Positions 6,224 through 12,158 of a stretch of DNA of 12,158 nt are shown here, one piece after another. The stretch comes from CAYTLQ01 sp964438715 (GTDB lineage: Bacteria; Bacteroidota; Ignavibacteria; Ignavibacteriales; Ignavibacteriaceae), in contig CAYTLQ010000068.1 of assembly GCA_964438715.1 (NCBI GenBank), positions 1-12,158 of the forward strand, in the 5' to 3' direction. The position numbers were made by a program, and so were the translations under genes. Positions within the stretch are counted from its first letter, which is position 1, and the number at the start of each line of letters is the position of its first letter. The notes beneath the pieces are model-generated. The model was not told where the DNA came from. It saw only the letters and a list, made by a program, of their open reading frames with translations, and made no database searches.

Positions 6224-8995
6224 TTATTTGATGAGGAATGTTTGAATCTCTTTTTTATTGATTTTATTTTTTATTGCTCCATTTGTTATCTCTAATGGAA
6301 TAGGATTGGTTTCCTCTAATGTTACAGCAGAACAGGTAGTAATTTTATCGGGAAGTCTGAGAGTCATCTCAATTGTTTCCATTGTTGGATTAAATACCCG
6401 AATTATCCATGAATCCCCATCTTCTGAAGGTTTAATCGCGGAGACCTGAATTATTTCCGGTGTTACTTCAAAAAACGAATTCTCAGGCGGAAGAGTACCT
6501 TTACTTGTACCACATTGAACAAATACCGGCGGGTAATAATATTTCGAAGTGTTATTGAATACATCCTGAAAATTTTTAGCAGAGGAAAATGGCAATAATG
6601 CCAAATTATAATCGTGCTCTCCTAAGCATTGTGAACCTTTCTGATAGGAATAATCCTCAACCGAACTTGGCTGAATTATGTAGGTAAAAGCTCTGAATAA
6701 TGTAAGTGCCAAAGTTCGATTTTTATCATTATAAACCTCGTACTCTTTAAGTCCTGAATTAAGAACCGCCAGACCTCTTTTATTATCTTTTAACGCAATA
6801 AAATGATGAGCAGGGAAATCGTACATTGGCTGTTCTACCCAGTTTGTTGTATCAGGTCTCTCAATAGGTCGTTCAACTACATCAAATTGTCCTTCACCAT
6901 AATGGAAGCCGGTCTCTATACCGGTAGGGAAAAGTATCCGTAATCTGTGGTTCAATGTATTGTTGCTAAACCTGATATTCAAATCGACTCGTGGAGAATT
7001 GACGGATAATGTAACCAACATTTGAATAGATAATTTACCGGATCTTGCATTTATCTTTTTTATAAATGTTCCCGTTCTTTTAGGAATTTTCAATTCGAGA
7101 GTAATTTTTACGACTGATTGTAACTGCGTATTTTGAATAATCTGGAATTTTGCTTTAGACTTAAGTGAATTTACTATCGGTCCAATTTTTTTATTTACCC
7201 AGGCATGTCCAGCTTCTCCCTCGTCAAGAAAGCTACCAAGGTTTCTATATATACCACCCGTTTTCTTATCGGTTAGATTAAAAGTACCATTGGAGTTAAA
7301 CTTCAGTTTTATAAAGGAATTCTCAAGAACCGGTAAACCATTTTTCAAGCTAGCCAGATTCCTGCCCTTTATTTTCAAACTGCTTCCACGAAATACCGAA
7401 AATGATGAATACCCGAACGGTGGAATATTATCGACATTCAGGAGAACTAAACAGCGTTTCATTTTCAGATACATAGGCCTGTCAATAAGTTGCTCGAGCA
7501 CAGGCTCATGAGTTTCACTTGATAATAGTAAGGATTCAACGACTTTACCTTTACTATCCTGTAACAAAAATGAATCGTACTTATATTCTTCGGGTAAATC
7601 GAGAGTAATCTTCATTATACCGGAGTAAGGAACATTTGATGGGTTAAACGCAACAAGGTGAATTCCATTCGAGATTTCACTGCTTATTAAGGATAATTCA
7701 GCAAGATTAACTTTTTTAACAAGATATTTTAATGCCTGCTCAAGGATTCCTTTTGCAATTTCTGTGGATTGCTTATAACGATTAACCATATCATCGTGAA
7801 TTTCATCGAGACTGCAACCACCAATTGAATCATGAGCAGAATTTTGAATTAGCATTTCCCAGGCAACTTCGAGGTAACGGTTATTAATATCATTGCCCAG
7901 AATTCCGGACAGGGTATAAAATGGCTCAGCATAATATTGCAACCACTTTTCATTTTCAAAGTTTAACTGCTTCAGATACATTCGGGCAGAAGTTGTATAA
8001 CCATAAAGGTTTCCACTTCGTAAATCGTATTGTGCACTTCTTCTCTCGCCCTTTACTAAAGGCAGTTTATCGGTTTGAGCACTCTCCTTAACTGCCTTAG
8101 CATAATCCTCTAGTGTAGAATGAATTACTTTCATTTCCGGAAACACCTTCCGAATATCTTCGAGAATGCGTACTGTCTTAATATTCGGTCCACTTGAGTC
8201 ATGACCTTCCATCCAGATAACATGAGGTGTAGTAAAGTCATCTGCCTGCTTGTTGACTATTGCGGTAACTGAGGGAGCAACATTCTCGTGGAAGTAACTG
8301 TCTATCGGATCAACATTAAAGTAATCCTCTTTTTCTAATCCTCCGGATGCAAAATGAAATAAAACGCCACCTTTAGACCATTGATACTCCACCTGAGAAA
8401 TTTGTTCATTGTGGATTACAGGTCGGTAAATATAAAAATAGAAATTGTATCGGGGCATTGTGGAGAATCGGGATGAAATGCTACTCGTGCCATCAGCCCC
8501 TTCCCAGATAAACTCAGCATTATGGGAGTCGAGAGAATTTATCCCACGGTAAAACATTATCAGTTCAATACCAAACTGACGGTAAATTTGCGGTAGTTGG
8601 GAGATCTGACCCCACGAAAAAGGTGAGTATCCTATTTTAGAAACTTTACCAAATTTACGGCAGACTTTATGTCCGAGAAGCAGATTTCGAATGAGGTTTT
8701 CACCTCCTACGAGAAATTGATCCGGCAATATATACCAAGGACCTATGAATAGTCTATCGGCTAAAACCAATTTTTTAATTCTTTCGGCATTATGAGGTTT
8801 TATTTCAAGGTAATCTTTCAAAACTACCGATTGACTATCTAAGTGAAATGCCCTGTATGCAGGTTCTTTTTCAAGAATATCCAGAACATTGTCAATCATC
8901 TCTACGAGCATCTGGCGGTTTCTCTGAAAAGGGAATCGCCATTCCCTATCCCAGTGTGTGTTTGAAATCAGGTGGAATACTTTATCGGTACGCAT
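6224..8995 (-). CDS. Glycoside hydrolase family 38 (alpha-mannosidase-like) protein with substituted catalytic Asp
   Basis: 923 aa, no signal peptide, so cytoplasmic. GH38 enzymes are retaining, metal-dependent alpha-mannosidases. The N-terminal catalytic domain (about 1-290) shows the metal-binding THWDREW (His14, Asp16), WYILPDQFLVGGE (87-99) and GYSPFSWGQ (122-130). The middle helical domain carries NSAHDSIGG (385-393) with the expected metal ligand His388. The C-terminal beta-rich part (from about 440) has the family's LENSFIKLKFNSNGT stretch (557-571). The family normally has P-D-x-F-G at the nucleophile position; here it is P-F-S-W-G, so the Asp that is both nucleophile and metal ligand is Phe126. 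All surrounding motifs are kept, so this is not a decayed gene. It may be inactive, work differently, or belong to a divergent subfamily. The start at 8995 leaves a 27-bp gap after the HAD gene; no strong Shine-Dalgarno is seen. It is the last gene of the sugar operon. Confidence 0.9.
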   Translation of the reverse strand: MRTDKVFHLISNTHWDREWRFPFQRNRQMLVEMIDNVLDILEKEPAYRAFHLDSQSVVLKDYLEIKPHNAERIKKLVLADRLFIGPWYILPDQFLVGGENLIRNLLLGHKVCRKFGKVSKIGYSPFSWGQISQLPQIYRQFGIELIMFYRGINSLDSHNAEFIWEGADGTSSISSRFSTMPRYNFYFYIYRPVIHNEQISQVEYQWSKGGVLFHFASGGLEKEDYFNVDPIDSYFHENVAPSVTAIVNKQADDFTTPHVIWMEGHDSSGPNIKTVRILEDIRKVFPEMKVIHSTLEDYAKAVKESAQTDKLPLVKGERRSAQYDLRSGNLYGYTTSARMYLKQLNFENEKWLQYYAEPFYTLSGILGNDINNRYLEVAWEMLIQNSAHDSIGGCSLDEIHDDMVNRYKQSTEIAKGILEQALKYLVKKVNLAELSLISSEISNGIHLVAFNPSNVPYSGIMKITLDLPEEYKYDSFLLQDSKGKVVESLLLSSETHEPVLEQLIDRPMYLKMKRCLVLLNVDNIPPFGYSSFSVFRGSSLKIKGRNLASLKNGLPVLENSFIKLKFNSNGTFNLTDKKTGGIYRNLGSFLDEGEAGHAWVNKKIGPIVNSLKSKAKFQIIQNTQLQSVVKITLELKIPKRTGTFIKKINARSGKLSIQMLVTLSVNSPRVDLNIRFSNNTLNHRLRILFPTGIETGFHYGEGQFDVVERPIERPDTTNWVEQPMYDFPAHHFIALKDNKRGLAVLNSGLKEYEVYNDKNRTLALTLFRAFTYIIQPSSVEDYSYQKGSQCLGEHDYNLALLPFSSAKNFQDVFNNTSKYYYPPVFVQCGTSKGTLPPENSFFEVTPEIIQVSAIKPSEDGDSWIIRVFNPTMETIEMTLRLPDKITTCSAVTLEETNPIPLEITNGAIKNKINKKEIQTFLIK

Positions 8996-9022
8996 ATTTG
9001 TTCATTTATTGTCGTTTAAGAA

Positions 9023-10381
9023 TTACAGTAAAAATAGATTATGTTTCAATATTGCCTCGGGAATTCCTCCATGAAGGACAAACTGAGCGGCTTCAAAATT
9101 ATGATTTTGCGTTTGTGCAAAGGGAACTGCGACACATGTGCCGATACCAGCGGCTCTTATAGCTAAGGTACCACTTTCACTATCTTCAAATCCGATGACC
9201 GTATCGAAGTCCTTTTTAGGAATTTCGAGTTGATGCAAGGCAATACTATAAAGGTCTCTGTGGGGTTTGAGCCTGATTTCATGAGAATCGGAAGCGGTAA
9301 CCACAGAATCATAAAATTTACTGTATGAAGAAAATTTCTCAATTATTTTTTTCTTTTTACGGAAGGGAAGAGGCCAATTTTCTACTTCTGAAACAATATA
9401 TCTGAACACTTCTTGCAGTACTATATCAGCTTCAAAAAATATTGAAGAAGTAACTACGCCGACTTTTGCGGGTTTTTCTGAAAACCTCTTTGAAAGTTTC
9501 AACAACTTATCGACTGAGACAGGGAAGTCGAAATCGCCCGGTTTTTTTTTGAAATGTTCCTTTTTGAGTATATCTATCATTTTGGATATATCTTCACCCA
9601 AATATCCTTTTACAAGAGCCAAAAGAATTGAAATCCCCGGCATTGGTTCAATGAGGTGAAAATTACTTCCGATGTACTTCTCCAAATGTAATTTTTGGAG
9701 TTTCCCTTTTTTCAAATGCAAAAGTATTTCATGATATCTTTGATAATAAATGTCAATACATAATCGTACAATCAAAGTATCGTTGTTTAGCAAGAAATCA
9801 AACGGTATCTTTTTGCTTAATTTTTTTGCGATACTTTCTGACTCCGGGCTTGAGATTTTATTCTTTTTTGTAATGTCTTGTAGAACGGTTGACTTCAGGA
9901 AATTGTTAAAATGTGAGGATTTAAGATTAAGTAGAACCTCTTCTTTACGTCTGTCATCCTTGCCGTTTTGAATTGTCCAGATGGCAGATGAAATAAAAGC
10001 CTCAATTAATAGATCAGCTTTAATGAGACTCCTGTATTTTTTAATCAGATATTCAATGTGGCGGGTGGTGCTGTTTCCAATAATATTTGCGTAATCTGTG
10101 GATGGGTCGAGACCCGACCATGATTCTCTGTGCATCAATCCTGAAATTCGGCGAAGCATAAATTCAAGGGAATGAATACATAAAACTTCGGTAGTCGTAG
10201 TCGTACCATCCATATCCATCGCGAGTGCAGTTATATTATTAAGCGGAATTCCCGCGGGTTTTTTCAGAGGGTAATATTCAAATTCGGGATATATAAAATC
10301 CGGGTTTTTTACTTTTATATATCCTTCTACCGGTCTGGTATTTTCCTTAATAAATTCTTCCTGAGAAATAATTCTTTTCAT
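9023..10381 (-). CDS. HAD-superfamily sugar-phosphatase-like protein with enlarged cap
   Basis: 452 aa, probably cytoplasmic. HAD motif I is DMDGT (56-60) with nucleophile Asp56 and acid/base Asp58. Motif II is the VVTSS strand (309-313), motif III is Lys372 in LKPHRDLY, and motif IV is GFEDSESG (397-404). The end (about 395-440) resembles beta-phosphoglucomutase/phosphatase proteins (AGIGTCVAVP). The distance from motif I to II is about 250 residues, far longer than the usual C1 cap, and includes a Lys-rich helical stretch (about 110-300) with a PMPGI turn at 246-250. A roughly 50-residue N-terminal extension precedes motif I. The substrate is unknown; a sugar phosphate fits the operon (phosphohexomutase upstream, GH38 downstream). 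The start overlaps the upstream stop by one base, which supports it. It could be a mutase rather than a phosphatase. Confidence 0.85.
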   Translation of the reverse strand: MKRIISQEEFIKENTRPVEGYIKVKNPDFIYPEFEYYPLKKPAGIPLNNITALAMDMDGTTTTTEVLCIHSLEFMLRRISGLMHRESWSGLDPSTDYANIIGNSTTRHIEYLIKKYRSLIKADLLIEAFISSAIWTIQNGKDDRRKEEVLLNLKSSHFNNFLKSTVLQDITKKNKISSPESESIAKKLSKKIPFDFLLNNDTLIVRLCIDIYYQRYHEILLHLKKGKLQKLHLEKYIGSNFHLIEPMPGISILLALVKGYLGEDISKMIDILKKEHFKKKPGDFDFPVSVDKLLKLSKRFSEKPAKVGVVTSSIFFEADIVLQEVFRYIVSEVENWPLPFRKKKKIIEKFSSYSKFYDSVVTASDSHEIRLKPHRDLYSIALHQLEIPKKDFDTVIGFEDSESGTLAIRAAGIGTCVAVPFAQTQNHNFEAAQFVLHGGIPEAILKHNLFLL

Positions 10382-10383
10382 TA
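10379..10383 (-). promoter_or_regulatory. TAATG stop/start overlap (translational coupling)
   Basis: The TAA of the phosphohexomutase gene (10383-10381) shares its last base with the ATG of the HAD gene (10381-10379). This suggests translational coupling and fixes the HAD start. Confidence 0.75.
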
Positions 10384-11811
10384 CTGTTGTGCTTCCTGAA
10401 TGAGAGTAAAACCGTGTTCAAGTAAATCTTCTAATTCCTCCGATGAATTACCTTCAGCATAAATTCGAAACATTGGTTCGGTTTCAGAGGCACGCAGTAA
10501 AAGCCATCTGCAATCTCCTTCAAGGTAAAACTTTAAACCATTAATTATATTTCTGCTACTGTTAAAAGTCTGTATATCTTTTATTTTAAATCCACCAAGT
10601 TTAGCAGGGTAATGTTCGAGAAGCCAAGGTAATTTTTCCATTCTGTCGGGTAACATATATCCCACATCAATTCGATCGTAATACATTATTCCGAATTCTT
10701 TCTGCTTCTCAGCTACATAATCAGATAATTTTGCATAGCCCGATGAGGCAAGCATCTCCAAAAAAAGACATGCTGAAAAAATTCCATCTCTTTCCGGTAT
10801 GTGGTGACCGTATCCAAATCCGCCTGATTCTTCAGCACCGAATGCGATTGGTTCTTTCACCATTCTTTCACAGATATATTTAAACCCAACTTGTACATCA
10901 TAAACTTTTCTTGTGTTAGAAGAGAAGTATTGAGTGAGTTTATCGGTAACAGAGGATGTTTTTACAATATTCCCGGACATTTTTTTTACATTAACGATGT
11001 AATCTGCAAGAAGTAAAATTGTGTACTGAGCACTTAACCATTCTCCATTTTCCATTAACACACCAAGCCGGTCAGCATCCCCATCTGTAGCGATACCCAA
11101 ACTAAAACCCGGGGTTGAAAGAAGAGTATCCCGAAGCGGTACAAGATTTTTTTCAATTGGTTCGGCTATTCTACCATTAAAATCGGGAAGGGCAAATTTA
11201 TAAATAGTTTTGCAGTTAATGTTATGTTGACGAAGTTTATATTCAATGATCTGCTGGCCTGCACCGCCCATGCTATCAATCACTGCAGAAATTCCGGATT
11301 TTTTTATGAGCTCAAAGTCAATCTTCGTATTTAAATCTTCATAGTAAACATTGCTGAAATCAACTTGCTGAATAAGATCTTCAGAAGATTGAATGATATC
11401 GCGACCAAGAAATTCTTCTACCGAAGCTGTTTTTTCAGTGAAAAAGGGACCCCCGTATGAGTCTTTGAATTTAACGCCATTATAATGAGGAGGATTGTGA
11501 CTAGCTGTTATCATCACTCCAGCATCGAGATTCATACTACGGACAAAATATGAGAGGACAGGTGTGGAATTAATTTTATCACTCAGATATGCCTGAATAC
11601 CGTTACCGGAAAGAACTTTTGCAAATTGCATAGCGAATGTTTGTGAGTGTTTTCTTCCATCCCAGCCAACAGCAACTTTCAATTCTTTGTGTATTTCATT
11701 TTTATTTGTAAGGTAACCTGATAATGCCTGAGCTACTTTTGCTACTGTTTGGATAGTAATTTCATCATCTATGATACCTCTCCAGCCATCTGTCCCGAAT
11801 TGAATTTTCAT
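10381..11811 (-). CDS. Alpha-D-phosphohexomutase (phosphoglucomutase/phosphomannomutase family)
   Basis: 476 aa, about the usual length for the family, complete and without a signal peptide. It interconverts hexose 1- and 6-phosphates through a phosphoserine. Visible motifs are the N-terminal FGTDGWRG (5-12), the active-site loop TASHNPPHYNG (102-112) with phosphoserine Ser104, the metal-binding DGDADR (243-248), the sugar-binding EESGG (327-331) and the C-terminal phosphate-binding RASETEP (440-446). EESGG is closer to phosphoglucomutase-like members than to GlmM or classical phosphomannomutase, but specificity cannot be settled by eye, so no symbol is given. It lies 17 bp after nanE and overlaps the HAD gene by one base. 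Confidence 0.93.
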   Translation of the reverse strand: MKIQFGTDGWRGIIDDEITIQTVAKVAQALSGYLTNKNEIHKELKVAVGWDGRKHSQTFAMQFAKVLSGNGIQAYLSDKINSTPVLSYFVRSMNLDAGVMITASHNPPHYNGVKFKDSYGGPFFTEKTASVEEFLGRDIIQSSEDLIQQVDFSNVYYEDLNTKIDFELIKKSGISAVIDSMGGAGQQIIEYKLRQHNINCKTIYKFALPDFNGRIAEPIEKNLVPLRDTLLSTPGFSLGIATDGDADRLGVLMENGEWLSAQYTILLLADYIVNVKKMSGNIVKTSSVTDKLTQYFSSNTRKVYDVQVGFKYICERMVKEPIAFGAEESGGFGYGHHIPERDGIFSACLFLEMLASSGYAKLSDYVAEKQKEFGIMYYDRIDVGYMLPDRMEKLPWLLEHYPAKLGGFKIKDIQTFNSSRNIINGLKFYLEGDCRWLLLRASETEPMFRIYAEGNSSEELEDLLEHGFTLIQEAQQ

Positions 11812-11828
11812 AAGACTCGTATTAATAA

Positions 11829-12158
11829 TTAGTTAAAGTTATTTTCAATTGCATCTTTAAACCATGAGGTAATTACACGCGGTCTGCTAATAGCAGTTCC
11901 AACTACTACCGCCCATGCGCCGTAATCTATCATATCCCTGGCATATTTTGGAATATTTATTTTCCCTTCGGCTATTACCGGAATTTTTACCTGCCGAACC
12001 AATGCCTGTACAAGATGAAAATCCGGTTTATTTTTATCATATACAGCTGTATCGGGTGTATAACCACTTAATGTGGAAGATATACAATCGGCACCAAAAT
12101 CAGCGCAGGCAGTACCTTCTGCAAATGTGGCAACATCGGCCATAATTATACAATTATA
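11829..12158 (-). CDS. nanE: N-acetylmannosamine-6-phosphate 2-epimerase, C-terminal part
   Basis: The frame is open to the right edge, so the start lies outside the window; the Met at 12143 is internal (upstream codons continue ...YNCIIMADVAT). About 109 aa are visible of a family usually near 230 aa. Recognisable NanE features are ADVATFAEG, STLSGYTPDT, the strand PVIAEGKINIP with the Glu expected in the active site, and the phosphate-binding GAWAVVVGTAISRP. The enzyme converts ManNAc-6-P to GlcNAc-6-P in sialic acid and ManNAc catabolism. It is the first visible gene of the operon; a kinase, lyase or transporter might lie upstream, out of view. Confidence 0.9.
   Translation of the reverse strand, partial: YNCIIMADVATFAEGTACADFGADCISSTLSGYTPDTAVYDKNKPDFHLVQALVRQVKIPVIAEGKINIPKYARDMIDYGAWAVVVGTAISRPRVITSWFKDAIENNFN

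Noticed and set aside
8972..9005. Seven-codon minus-strand frame starting at 9005 that overlaps the GH38 start
   Set aside because: Too short and likely chance in AT-rich sequence; no evidence for a leader peptide.
8848..9162. Plus-strand 104-codon frame spanning the GH38/HAD junction
   Set aside because: Antisense to two well-supported genes and without recognisable features.
11915..12145. Plus-strand 76-codon frame opposite nanE
   Set aside because: Antisense shadow of a clear NanE coding region.

Overview
The window is AT-rich and every supported gene lies on the minus strand, so transcription runs from high to low coordinates. The gene content suggests a member of the Bacteroidota/Chlorobiota-Ignavibacteriota group. 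The signs are a giant surface lipoprotein built of Ig-like domains, an acidic-basic motif after the lipid-anchored cysteine that resembles the Bacteroidota lipoprotein export signal, weak Shine-Dalgarno sequences, and Bacteroidota-like sugar enzymes. This placement is inference; no rRNA or marker gene is present.

Right half (about 6224-12158): a tight run of four cytoplasmic carbohydrate genes, in transcription order. They are a 5'-truncated nanE (N-acetylmannosamine-6-phosphate 2-epimerase), a 476-aa alpha-D-phosphohexomutase, a 452-aa HAD-superfamily phosphatase with an unusually long cap, and a 923-aa glycoside hydrolase family 38 (alpha-mannosidase-like) protein. Gaps are 17 bp, a 1-nt overlap (TAATG) and 27 bp, so this is almost certainly one operon for intracellular processing of mannose or amino-sugar containing material. 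The GH38 protein has Phe where the family has its catalytic Asp. A perfect 11-bp stem hairpin follows the GH38 stop.

Left half (1-6049): one uninterrupted reading frame of 2016 codons that starts at 6049 and runs off the left edge. It encodes a lipoprotein signal peptide followed by at least 20 tandem Ig-like domains of about 95 aa (Kre9/KNH-like type). I checked every in-frame triplet and found no stop. The domains are organised in a higher-order four-domain super-repeat of 1197, 1170 and 1152 bp. One domain class carries a loop that shrinks stepwise from the N- to the C-terminal side. The leftmost 428 bp is a near copy of 1153-1580 in which all 18 differences I count are synonymous.

The operon and the lipoprotein are separated by 174 bp with the hairpin. 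Co-function is possible (a surface glycan-binding or adhesive fibre next to glycan-processing enzymes) but is not shown. No RNA gene, insertion sequence, CRISPR array or origin was seen.
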